Below are positions 34,760 to 42,198 of a stretch of DNA of 64,000 bases, one piece after another. A program made the translations under genes and the position numbers. Source of the DNA: Spirochaetales bacterium (GTDB lineage: Bacteria; Spirochaetota; Spirochaetia; DSM-2461); NCBI GenBank assembly GCA_003247135.1, contig QKAW01000036.1, positions 1 through 64,000 on the forward strand, read 5' to 3'. Each line of letters starts with the position of its first letter. The first letter of the stretch is position 1. The notes beneath the pieces are model-generated. The model did no database searches. It was given only the letters and a program-made list of their open reading frames with translations, and had not been told where the DNA came from.

Positions 34760-35391
34760 TGGCAGGAAATTCTATACCGAGTATAATAGGAAAATCAGTT
34801 CTTTTGCTTTTACTAATAGTTGCTCTGGTTATTGGGGGAATTATATGGTTCGATTTTCTGGGAGTTATAGACAGGGGAAATACTCTGGATTTTATTACAA
34901 CAAGATTGGGAATAGCAAAATCAGAGCCTATAAAGGATGAAACAGAGAATATATATTTACTTGATGCAGTAAGAATCATTAAGGAGAGAGAAGCTATCGA
35001 ACAGATGGAGGTTGTTCTTAAATCCCGTGAAGAGGCAATTACTCTTGAGGAAGCAAAAAACAAGCAGATTCAGGAAGAGCTTAAAGAGAAAGAAAATTCA
35101 ATTATAGATAAAGAAAAATCCCTGAATGAAGCACTTAGCAGATATAATGATGAACAAAAAAATCTTGAAACAACCGTTAAGTATCTTGGAGAACTCCCTC
35201 CACAATCAGTTGTAGCAATACTAAATAATTATCCAATATTAAAAATAGTTGATACATTAAGAAAAGAGGATGAATTAGCACAACAAAATAACAGAGTATC
35301 GAATTCCGCAACATGGATCCTGTTTATGGAACCGAAAATGGCTGCTGAAGTTCAGGATATGATGATAAAAAAACCTACAATTAAAAGTTAA
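34759..35391 (+). CDS. flbB: Spirochaete flagellar collar protein FlbB-like
   Basis: A 210-residue protein with one N-terminal membrane segment (VLLLLLIVALVIGGIIWF, about 13-30), then a coiled coil (70-135) and a C-terminal MgtE-N-like helical domain (GELPPQSVVAILNNYPILKIVD to AAEVQDMMIKK). Position after fliJ and topology match FlbB of Borrelia, known to be part of the spirochaete-specific motor collar that holds the stators. In Borrelia more flagellar genes follow; here a convergent pyrF ends the block. Assignment rests on topology and context. Confidence 0.82.
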   Translation: MAGNSIPSIIGKSVLLLLLIVALVIGGIIWFDFLGVIDRGNTLDFITTRLGIAKSEPIKDETENIYLLDAVRIIKEREAIEQMEVVLKSREEAITLEEAKNKQIQEELKEKENSIIDKEKSLNEALSRYNDEQKNLETTVKYLGELPPQSVVAILNNYPILKIVDTLRKEDELAQQNNRVSNSATWILFMEPKMAAEVQDMMIKKPTIKS

Positions 35392-35414
35392 CTCCGAAAT
35401 TTATATCTCGGAGT
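35391..35414. terminator. Hairpin between convergent flbB and pyrF, probable two-way terminator
   Basis: A perfect 7-bp stem (ACTCCGA with TCGGAGT), loop of 10. The T-tract is modest on both sides (TTAAAAATT on plus; AACTTTTAATT on minus). It lies exactly in the 31-nt convergent gap. Confidence 0.5.
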
Positions 35415-35422
35415 CTTAAAAA

Positions 35423-36214
35423 TTATCTATAAAGGTTTATTTCATCTCTTAAAGATTTTGCAGCTTCACCTGGGTTTGAAGCATAAATGATTCCTCGTGA
35501 GGAGTTTATAATCATTCCGTTACCATCAGGAGTTGTTCCAGCTTTTACAGCTTTTTCTACATCTCCACCCTGGGCACCAATTCCCGGTGTTAAAAACGGC
35601 ATATCTCCAATAACTTCTCTAATCTCTTTTAGTTCATCCGGGTAAGTTGCACCAACAACAAGGATTATATTATTATTTTTATTCCACTCATTTGCAGCCT
35701 TTTGTGCAACATGTAGATATAATGGTTTTCCTTCAATTAAAAGATTTTGTAAATCAACAGCACCAGGATTTGAAGTTCTGCAAAGTAGAATTGTTGCTTT
35801 ATCTTTCTGGTCTAAAAAAGGTTGGAGAGTATCACCACCCATATATGGATTAACTGTTACAGAGTCAGCTTTATATCGAGAGAATGCCTCTTTTACATAC
35901 ATTTCCGCAGTGGAACCAATATCACCCCTTTTTGCGTCAAGTATTACAGGAATCCCAGGATATGTTGAGTGAATATAATCAATTGTTAACTCTAAATCCC
36001 TCTCTTTACCTACGCCGTTATAGTATGCAATTTGTGGTTTGTAACAGCAGACATATTGATATGTAGCATCAATTATATATTTATTAAACTCATAAAGTGG
36101 GAATTCCATCTCTCTAAATCTTGAGGGAATCTTATCTAAATCCGGGTCTAACCCAACGCATAAAAGAGTGTTGTTACTAATCCATCTCTTTTTAATCTGT
36201 TCCATAAATGACAT
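35423..36214 (-). CDS. pyrF: Orotidine 5'-phosphate decarboxylase
   Basis: A 263-residue enzyme that decarboxylates OMP to UMP, the last step of pyrimidine synthesis. It is of the longer PyrF subfamily: LLCVGLDPDLDKIPSRF near the start, the catalytic Lys-Asp motif VILDAKRGDIGSTAEMYV (about 90-107), LLCRTSNPGAVDLQ, and FLTPGIGAQGGDVEKAV with the phosphate-binding NSSRGIIYAS. It begins with ATG and a GAAGGAG ribosome site. It lies convergent to flbB and alone; no other pyr gene is nearby. Confidence 0.95.
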   Translation of the reverse strand: MSFMEQIKKRWISNNTLLCVGLDPDLDKIPSRFREMEFPLYEFNKYIIDATYQYVCCYKPQIAYYNGVGKERDLELTIDYIHSTYPGIPVILDAKRGDIGSTAEMYVKEAFSRYKADSVTVNPYMGGDTLQPFLDQKDKATILLCRTSNPGAVDLQNLLIEGKPLYLHVAQKAANEWNKNNNIILVVGATYPDELKEIREVIGDMPFLTPGIGAQGGDVEKAVKAGTTPDGNGMIINSSRGIIYASNPGEAAKSLRDEINLYR

Positions 36215-36256
36215 AATTTACTCCTTCAGAGTATCTTAAAGAAAAAAATATTGAAT

Positions 36257-36270
36257 GTACATATTTGTAC
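36257..36270. promoter_or_regulatory. Small palindrome upstream of pyrF
   Basis: GTACA-TATT-TGTAC, a perfect 5-bp inverted repeat 43 nt upstream of the pyrF start on its 5' side. It could be an operator, but no regulator can be named. Confidence 0.25.
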
Positions 36271-36368
36271 TTGATAAAAAAAAAGAACCTCAAATAAATT
36301 GACTACTTCTAAACTTAATTATGTATAAAAACAGTAGTTTTTTCCTTACATTCATTGCTAGATTTATA

Positions 36369-37103
36369 TCAAAAATTTCTCTCCTGTTTTATGTAATCAT
36401 AAGCATCCTGAATCTCTTGAAACTTTCTTTTAGAGTACTCTTGGAGTTCTTCAGGTAGACCTTTGTTCGCTATTTTATCCGGGTGAAAATCCTGTACAAG
36501 TTTTCTATAGTTTGACTTAATAGTGTCATTACTGTCAGAAGCTTTAGAATTTAATACTGAATAATATCTGTTTGATTTAATTTCAGGGAAGTGTTGCTGT
36601 TTAATATTATCATAATCATAATCTGAAATACGGAAAATATTTTTTGCATTTATTAACAAACTCTCCTCATTTTCATGAAGAATTCCATCAGCTTTTGCTA
36701 CTTCAAATAGAGTGTTTAGCATAAAAATTAGCATATTAGGTTCATTTGAATTAATTCTGTAGAAATTCTCTGCAAAATCATTAAAGCTATAACTACTGTT
36801 TTTAGACTCATTAAATATTTTAATGGCAAACTCTCTCTGTTCTCTATTTAATTTCAGTCTAGTTTTTATTAATTCATCAATTGCATTAATTTCACTCTGT
36901 GATACAACTCCATCGGATTTAGCTATTTTTCCAAGCATTGAAAATAGTGCAACAAAGTAATTAGCCTGTATTTCCTCATGGGAAGTAAGTTTTTGCCCAT
37001 TATCTAAAAACTTGTGTCCAAGATAAGCTCCACCGGCTGCACCTAATGGTCCACCAATAATAAAACCTATTGTTCCACCTGCAATTTTTCCAAACCAACC
37101 CAT
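36369..37103 (-). CDS. DjlA-like cochaperone (TerB plus J domain)
   Basis: A 244-residue protein. It begins with a Gly/Ala-rich hydrophobic segment (GGTIGFIIGGPLGAAGGAYLG, about 9-29) that may insert in the membrane. Then comes a helical TerB-like domain (about 45-160; LLGKIAKSDGVVSQSEINAI and EVAKADGILHENEESLL each show the paired acidic motif). The C-terminal J domain (about 180-244) has the HPD motif in FHPDKIANK, so it should stimulate a DnaK. This order is that of DjlA. The promoter lies in the short divergent region shared with the TetR gene. Confidence 0.85.
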   Translation of the reverse strand: MGWFGKIAGGTIGFIIGGPLGAAGGAYLGHKFLDNGQKLTSHEEIQANYFVALFSMLGKIAKSDGVVSQSEINAIDELIKTRLKLNREQREFAIKIFNESKNSSYSFNDFAENFYRINSNEPNMLIFMLNTLFEVAKADGILHENEESLLINAKNIFRISDYDYDNIKQQHFPEIKSNRYYSVLNSKASDSNDTIKSNYRKLVQDFHPDKIANKGLPEELQEYSKRKFQEIQDAYDYIKQERNF

Positions 37104-37137
37104 AAATAAACTCCCTTTTATACTATTTGTTCTTAAT

Positions 37138-37165
37138 ATAATATTATTTTTCTATTTTGTAACAA
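37138..37165 (-). promoter_or_regulatory. Candidate promoter of the DjlA-like gene
   Basis: On the minus strand, TTGTTA (37165-37160), a 16-nt spacer and TATTAT (37143-37138). The start codon is 35 nt downstream. Confidence 0.4.
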
Positions 37166-37188
37166 AAAAAAGTAATTTTTATATATCT

Positions 37189-37218
37189 ATATGACTATTT
37201 GTGTTATATTAGTCATAT
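37189..37218. promoter_or_regulatory. Palindromic operator on the TetR-ABC promoter
   Basis: A perfect 9-bp inverted repeat, ATATGACTA (37189-37197) and TAGTCATAT (37210-37218), with 12 nt between. An extended -10 (TG at 37202, TATATT at 37205-37210) lies inside it. A repressor bound here would block RNA polymerase. The obvious candidate is the TetR-type protein encoded 20 nt downstream. Confidence 0.75.
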
Positions 37219-37237
37219 TGTTTATACGGGAGAGGTT

Positions 37238-37819
37238 ATGCCAAGAGGTTTTACAGAGAGTCAGATGCTATTCTATAACAATAAACTGTTAGAGGTCGGA
37301 ACGGATTTATTTTCAAAATTTGGGTTAGGGGTAACTATAGATCAAATTATTAATGAGGTAGGTATATCCAAAGGCTCATTCTATAAATTTTATAGGAATA
37401 AAGAGGAGTTATGCTATGCAACTCTCATGAAATTAGAAGAGGATATTCAGGAAACCATATCAATGGAGTTTAAAAATTCAAGTATGAATAAAAGTGACAA
37501 GATAAAAAAAATTGTAACTATAATTCCAGAAGTTATTAAAAAACACCCTTTACTTAATATATTCCTTGATCAAAAATCACTTCAAACACTTTTTTTAAAA
37601 ATTGATCCAGAACTTCATCAGAAAAATTTTGACTCTGATACCCTTTTTCTCGGAAATATAATTGGAAGAGGGGAATTTGATAATGAAAGTATAAAATCAA
37701 TAACATCAATACTATGGGTCTCAGTTTTAATTACTCTAAATCCTGGTTTTTTTAATGGAAATCATCAGGAAGTAGTTGATTTGCTGGGTGAATTAAGTAG
37801 CAACTATTATGGGAGATAG
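37238..37819 (+). CDS. TetR/AcrR-family transcriptional regulator
   Basis: A 193-residue repressor-type protein. I chose ATG 37238 (MPRGFTESQ) because GGGAGAGG lies just before it; a start at 37199 would fall inside the operator. The N-terminal helix-turn-helix is LFSKFGLGVTIDQIINEVGISKGSFYKFYRNKEELC (about 20-55), clearly TetR. The C-terminal ligand domain is unlike any I can name. It is the first gene of a unit with an ABC exporter 3 nt downstream, so it probably represses its own operon and is released by an exported compound. Confidence 0.9.
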   Translation: MPRGFTESQMLFYNNKLLEVGTDLFSKFGLGVTIDQIINEVGISKGSFYKFYRNKEELCYATLMKLEEDIQETISMEFKNSSMNKSDKIKKIVTIIPEVIKKHPLLNIFLDQKSLQTLFLKIDPELHQKNFDSDTLFLGNIIGRGEFDNESIKSITSILWVSVLITLNPGFFNGNHQEVVDLLGELSSNYYGR

Positions 37820-37822
37820 ATA

Positions 37823-38677
37823 ATGATAGAAGTTAAAAATTTAAGTTTCAGATATAAAAACAGTAAGGTAGATGCAATAAAAAATATAAATTTTTCTGTA
37901 AAAAAAGGGGAGATCTTTGGTTTCCTAGGCCCATCTGGTGCGGGTAAAAGTACAACTCAAAGGGTTTTAACTGGATTAAACAGAGGTTATAACGGTCTTG
38001 TAACTGTTAATGGGAATGAGATTAAAAATATTGGCTCAAAATACTATGAAGAAACAGGGGTATCATTTGAATTTCCAAATTTGTATACCCAGTTTACGGC
38101 AAAAGAAAATCTAGATTTTTTTGCATCATTTTATAATAAAGAGTGTGCAAATATAGACAACCTTCTAGAGAGTGTAGGTCTGCTGGAGGAATCAGGAAAA
38201 AAAGTTGGAAATTACTCAAAAGGAATGAAAATGAGACTGAATTTCGTAAGAGCTTTTATCAATAACCCAAAACTTGTATTTCTTGACGAACCAACAAGTG
38301 GTTTAGATCCAGTAAATTCACAACTTTTAAAAAATATTATTAAAGAGAAGAGGGATAAAGGAGCGACACTGTTTATTACAACACATAATATGCAAGTTGC
38401 TGCTGAACTTTGTGACAGGGTTGCATTTATTGTAGATGGAGAGATAAAAATTATAGAGTCTCCAAAAAACCTTATGTACAGATACGGTAAGAAGGAGTTG
38501 GAAGTTGAGTTTTGGGACAGTGATAAAATAGTCAAAAAAAATTTTAATGTAGATACCCTGGCAGAGAGTGGTGAATTTATTAAAATTGTGCAAAGTAAAA
38601 AAATAAAGACAATGCATACCAAAGAGGCCACCCTTGATGAAGTTTTTATTGAAGTTACTGGAAGGAGTTTATTATGA
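37823..38677 (+). CDS. ABC transporter ATP-binding protein (drug/fluoroquinolone-exporter type)
   Basis: A 284-residue ATPase. Walker A GPSGAGKS is at 36-43, the signature is NYSKGMKMRLNFVRA (an LSGGQ variant) near 132, Walker B with LVFLDEPTSGLDPVN follows near 151-165, and the switch His is in FITTHNMQ. A C-terminal 70-residue tail is typical of ABC-2 exporters. It ends 4 nt into the first permease gene, giving the gene order TetR, ATPase, permease, permease seen in fluoroquinolone-type exporters. Substrate unknown. Confidence 0.9.
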   Translation: MIEVKNLSFRYKNSKVDAIKNINFSVKKGEIFGFLGPSGAGKSTTQRVLTGLNRGYNGLVTVNGNEIKNIGSKYYEETGVSFEFPNLYTQFTAKENLDFFASFYNKECANIDNLLESVGLLEESGKKVGNYSKGMKMRLNFVRAFINNPKLVFLDEPTSGLDPVNSQLLKNIIKEKRDKGATLFITTHNMQVAAELCDRVAFIVDGEIKIIESPKNLMYRYGKKELEVEFWDSDKIVKKNFNVDTLAESGEFIKIVQSKKIKTMHTKEATLDEVFIEVTGRSLL

Positions 38678-39360
38678 ATAAATTCACTACAATGCTAGTT
38701 CAGGATATTAAATTTCAATATAGGCAGGGTTTCTACTTCATTTATGGAGTAATTTCTATTTTATACATTTTATTACTTAGGTTAATTACATCAGGTGCAA
38801 GGAATGTTTTAGCACCAGTTATAATTTTTTCTGATCCAACAATTCTGGGTTTTATATTTATAGGTTCAATAATATATTTTGAAAAAGAGCAGGGGATTCT
38901 AGATGTTTTATCAATTATACCCCTTAAAAGGTCACAATATATCGCTTCTAAGTGTATATCATTAACACTTATATCTCTTTTTGTTGTATCATTAATCGTA
39001 ATCTCTGTTTACGGAATTTTTATTAACTGGTTAATTCTGTTTTTAGGGGTTGCGTTAACATCAACTCTCTTTATTTTATCAGGCATGATAATTACCTATT
39101 ACATTAAATCTGTAGTAAATTATGTAATAATTGGTGGAATAATATTAACCCCTCTGTCTATTCCATTTCTTAGCTATTTTAGATTAACAGATCTTTTTGT
39201 TATCAAATTAATCCCAACATATGCCACTCTCGATCTTATAAGTATGGGTATTCATGGTCATTTAAGTTGGATTAAAACAGTGGGAGAAACTCTTTACTTG
39301 TTGTTATTTAATATTCTCCTTTACTATATTTTAAAAAGGGTTGAGAGGATTAAACTATGA
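38674..39360 (+). CDS. ABC-2 type exporter permease, first subunit
   Basis: A 228-residue membrane protein with about six hydrophobic segments. An N-terminal cytoplasmic amphipathic helix (TTMLVQDIKFQYRQGFYFIYG) precedes the first segment, as in ABC-2 permeases. The cytoplasmic loop FEKEQGILDVLSIIPLKRSQYIASK contacts the ATPase and is the conserved E-x-G-x-L-x-x-L-x-x-x-P-L motif. It overlaps the ATPase gene (4 nt) and the next permease (4 nt), so the three are made together. Confidence 0.85.
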   Translation: MNKFTTMLVQDIKFQYRQGFYFIYGVISILYILLLRLITSGARNVLAPVIIFSDPTILGFIFIGSIIYFEKEQGILDVLSIIPLKRSQYIASKCISLTLISLFVVSLIVISVYGIFINWLILFLGVALTSTLFILSGMIITYYIKSVVNYVIIGGIILTPLSIPFLSYFRLTDLFVIKLIPTYATLDLISMGIHGHLSWIKTVGETLYLLLFNILLYYILKRVERIKL

Positions 39361-40046
39361 AAATATTTAAAATTTTATCTGGAGTAAATAAGTCTGTTTT
39401 TAGAGAACCAATCTCAATAGTATTACTATCTGTCCCTTTTATATTAATACTAGCAGTAAAATTAGGACTGCCTCCCTTAGCAATACTTATCTCTAATTAT
39501 GTTGATATTTATAATTATTATAGCTTAATACTGTTTTGTATATACCTTATGACTCCATCATTACTTGGAATGGTTTTAGGTCTATTATTAATAGATGAAA
39601 AGGATCTGGATGTGTTAACATACATTTCAATTACTCCATTTAAACTAAAGAACTATATTTTATTAAAATCTATTGCTGGTGGAGTTACAGGTTTTTTTGC
39701 CAATCTATTACTTTTAATTCTTCTAGGAGATATAATTTCATTTAAAAATATACTGCTGTTACTCTCATGTTCCCTTCTAGTGCCTTACTTTGCATTGACG
39801 ATATATCGCTTTTCTAAAAATAAGATTGAGGCTCTAACTAGAGGTAAACTACTCTCTCTAACTCTTATTGCTGGAGTGGTACCACTTTTGTTAAAAACAA
39901 AAACACTTTATTTTCTTGGTTTTCTTCCCCAGTTCTGGTTAGCTAAAATTTATATATCAGCAGGGACTCTCACCAGTTTGTTACCATTTATTATTTCTAT
40001 TGCAATATCATTGGCTACAATTAAAATTTTTAGTAAAATAATTTAA
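39357..40046 (+). CDS. ABC-2 type exporter permease, second subunit
   Basis: A 229-residue membrane protein with about six hydrophobic segments, similar in layout to the previous gene but clearly diverged. It has DEKDLDVLTYISITPFKLKNYILLK as the ATPase-contact loop. The two permeases probably form a heterodimer, as in the fluoroquinolone-exporter family. The LacI-type gene follows 20 nt later with its own ribosome site, so it may be part of the same transcript. Confidence 0.83.
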   Translation: MKIFKILSGVNKSVFREPISIVLLSVPFILILAVKLGLPPLAILISNYVDIYNYYSLILFCIYLMTPSLLGMVLGLLLIDEKDLDVLTYISITPFKLKNYILLKSIAGGVTGFFANLLLLILLGDIISFKNILLLLSCSLLVPYFALTIYRFSKNKIEALTRGKLLSLTLIAGVVPLLLKTKTLYFLGFLPQFWLAKIYISAGTLTSLLPFIISIAISLATIKIFSKII

Positions 40047-40066
40047 AAATTTACTTAGGAGTTTAC

Positions 40067-41050
40067 GTGGCTACAATAAAAGACATTGCTGATAGAACTG
40101 GTTTATCTATGTCTACTGTTTCAAGGGTATTAAATTATGACAAAACTCTATCAGTAACAACTGAGAACCGTAAGCTTATTTTAGAAATAGCAGAAGAGCT
40201 TGAGTATAAAATTCCTAAAAACCGAAAAAAGACAAGGGGTAAAAGGAGACAAACAAAAGTATTTGGACTACTGCACTTCCTTACAATTGAAGAAGAGATT
40301 GAAGATCCATATTTTATTTCTATAAGATTGGGATTTGAAAAGTTTTGTATAGAGAATGATATCAGTATTGTAAAAAATTATTTCAAGGATAATAATTTCG
40401 AGGGTGTCGATTTTACTCAATTTGATGGAGTTGTGGCAATTGGAAACTTTTCGGAGTCAGATATCGATAAAATTGTTTCATTTAACAGTAATATTGTATT
40501 TGTGGACACATCCCCTAATGAAGAGAGACTGGATTCAGTAGTTGCAGATATTTCAAAAGCAATAGAGAAGTGTATTAAATATTTTAAAACTTTGGGTTTT
40601 AAAAACATTGGCTTTATTGGTGGAGACATTGAAAGAAAAGAAATGTTTATTAATTCTATGAAGTCTTCCCATCTGGAGGTTTATGAAAAGTGGATAGAGA
40701 TTGGTGGTTTTAAGCCCGAAAATGGAACACGGTTAATGTATAAAATAATTAAAAAGGGAGAACTACCAGAAGTTGTTTTGACAGCAAGTGACTCAATAGC
40801 TGTAGGAGCATTAAGCAGCTTGTATAAAGCTGAAATCCGTGTTCCGGATGATATATCCATCTTTGGTTTTAATGATATTCCTGCTGCAAAATATACATCC
40901 CCTCCACTATCTACAATAAAAATTGAGACAGAATTTATGGGTGAGTGTGCTGCTGAACTTCTTCTTGAGCAGATTGCAGGCAGGGTAATTTCAAAAAAAA
41001 TAGTCGTACCATCCTCAATCATCCCCAGAGACTCGGTTTTAAAAAAATAA
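40067..41050 (+). CDS. LacI/GalR-family transcriptional regulator
   Basis: A 327-residue regulator. The N-terminal lac-type helix-turn-helix is ATIKDIADRTGLSMSTVSRVLNYDKTLSV (about 2-30), followed by a hinge and a periplasmic-binding-protein-like sensor domain (about 62-325; GVVAIGNF, GFIGGD, TASDSIAVGALSSL, PDDISIFGFNDIPAAKYTSPPLSTI). It starts with GTG 40067 behind TTAGGAG. Family members normally sense sugars, and the TSPPLSTI loop is of the GalR branch, but no sugar genes are adjacent and the target operon is unknown. Confidence 0.93.
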   Translation: MATIKDIADRTGLSMSTVSRVLNYDKTLSVTTENRKLILEIAEELEYKIPKNRKKTRGKRRQTKVFGLLHFLTIEEEIEDPYFISIRLGFEKFCIENDISIVKNYFKDNNFEGVDFTQFDGVVAIGNFSESDIDKIVSFNSNIVFVDTSPNEERLDSVVADISKAIEKCIKYFKTLGFKNIGFIGGDIERKEMFINSMKSSHLEVYEKWIEIGGFKPENGTRLMYKIIKKGELPEVVLTASDSIAVGALSSLYKAEIRVPDDISIFGFNDIPAAKYTSPPLSTIKIETEFMGECAAELLLEQIAGRVISKKIVVPSSIIPRDSVLKK

Positions 41051-41091
41051 TAAAAAATATTATATATTATATATCAAATATATGAAAACAG

Positions 41092-41120
41092 TTGCGGATA
41101 AATAATTTTTTATCTATAAT
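41092..41120 (+). promoter_or_regulatory. Promoter of the ArsR gene, predicted leaderless
   Basis: TTGCGG (41092-41097), a 17-nt spacer and a perfect TATAAT (41115-41120). The ATG is at 41127, only 6 nt after the -10, so transcription should start at or within 1-2 nt of the A of the start codon. No ribosome site is present. Confidence 0.7.
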
Positions 41121-41126
41121 GAATTC

Positions 41127-41414
41127 ATGGACAAATGTAAAAACGAAGAACAAGTTAATGAGTATGCAAAAAAACTTAAAGTTATAGGGCACCCGTTAAG
41201 ATTAAAGATATTAGTTTTAATTGAAGGTAAATCATCCTGCGTTGGTGATTTATGGCAATGTTTGGACTCATCACAGCCATCAATTTCCCAACATCTTGCA
41301 ATTCTTAAAGATGCACAGATTGTTGATTCACAAGTTGATGGAAATAAAAGAATCTATAAAATTACAGATGAGTATGTAAAAAAAATTATCCAGAGTATGG
41401 AGATAAAGGTTTAG
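41127..41414 (+). CDS. ArsR/SmtB-family transcriptional regulator
   Basis: A 95-residue winged-helix protein: LKVIGHPLRLKILVLIEGKSSCVGDLWQCL (about 17-46) then the recognition helix SSQPSISQHLAILKDAQIV (about 48-66) and wing DSQVDGNKRIYKI. The Cys pair in CVGDLWQC resembles, but does not match, the ELCVCDL metal site of ArsR, so metal or redox sensing is possible. The mRNA is predicted to be leaderless. The gene stands alone, convergent with the GerMN gene, 1 nt apart. Its target is unknown. Confidence 0.9.
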   Translation: MDKCKNEEQVNEYAKKLKVIGHPLRLKILVLIEGKSSCVGDLWQCLDSSQPSISQHLAILKDAQIVDSQVDGNKRIYKITDEYVKKIIQSMEIKV

Positions 41415-41415
41415 G

Positions 41416-42093
41416 TTACATCTCCAGATCTTTTCTGGAGATTGGTCTACCTATGTAGACTCCTTCTGGTCCAAGGTATTCCTGTCTTACTCCATCAATA
41501 CTGAACTGTACGCTGTCAACAGATTCAAACTCTGTCGCTGTGTATACTATCTGTTTAATCTGAGCTATATATCCCTCAACCCCCAAGGGGTTAAATCGAA
41601 ACATCTCATTAAAATTTAAATATGCAACCCCATCTTTGATTGTTGTTGAGAGTAGTTGTGCCCCTTCAGGAATTAGTGTTAATAAACCTCTATTTATATC
41701 CTGGGTATCAGGGCCGGCTAACAGTGCTTCCAGAGATTTTGACAGAGGTGTTTTCCCTACATAAACAGATTTTAATTCACTCTTTAAATCTATTTCTCCA
41801 TCATTATTTACTTTTACGAAAAAAATTCTAACCTTTTTCTTGGTTTCAGAACTAACAGCTTCTGTAATTTGTTTAGGTTTTTCCAAAATTATCTGATTTT
41901 CAATATTATCAGACTCACTGGCAAAAACTGCATTATTCTTACTATCCTGATTAATATTTGTTATAATTATTTTATTATGGGATTCCACAACATTCTGGAT
42001 CTTTGTTAAGTAAACTACACCTATCCCAAGTAATAACAAAATAGAAATAATTAATAATCCTTCTGTAGGAAGTTTTTCTAGAAATTTTTTCAT
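41416..42093 (-). CDS. GerMN-domain membrane protein
   Basis: A 225-residue protein with an N-terminal membrane segment (TEGLLIISILLLLGIGVVYL, about 10-29), a linker, and a GerMN domain (about 85-205). Typical GerMN features: FFVKVNNDGEI, SLEALLAGPDT, LIPEGAQLLSTTIKDGVAYLNFNEMF and QIKQIVYTATEFESVDSVQFSIDG. In Bacillus, GerM acts at the envelope in sporulation; in non-sporulating bacteria such domains occur in wall-associated proteins. The role here is unknown, but an envelope location is likely. Confidence 0.85.
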   Translation of the reverse strand: MKKFLEKLPTEGLLIISILLLLGIGVVYLTKIQNVVESHNKIIITNINQDSKNNAVFASESDNIENQIILEKPKQITEAVSSETKKKVRIFFVKVNNDGEIDLKSELKSVYVGKTPLSKSLEALLAGPDTQDINRGLLTLIPEGAQLLSTTIKDGVAYLNFNEMFRFNPLGVEGYIAQIKQIVYTATEFESVDSVQFSIDGVRQEYLGPEGVYIGRPISRKDLEM

Positions 42094-42142
42094 AAATAAA
42101 GTTTAGATAATAAATTAAACTGTGTCTAGTTTATAAAAAAAG

Positions 42143-42171
42143 TTGTTTTTTTTATAAAATATGAGTAAAGT
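42143..42171 (+). promoter_or_regulatory. Tentative promoter of ptsI
   Basis: TTGTTT (42143-42148), a 17-nt spacer and TAAAGT (42166-42171), 28 nt before ATG 42199. AT-richness makes this uncertain. Confidence 0.35.
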
Positions 42172-42198
42172 ATAAATATACAACATAAAAGGATTGTA

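Noticed and set aside
38212-38631. Antisense open frames of up to 139 codons within the ABC ATPase gene
   Set aside because: Shadow of a strong coding gene; composition is that of reversed codons and there is no plausible start context.
41420-41442. 9-bp hairpin (ATCTCCAGA/TCTGGAGAT) as a terminator between arsR and the GerMN gene
   Set aside because: It lies inside the 3' coding end of the GerMN gene and has no T run on the plus strand.
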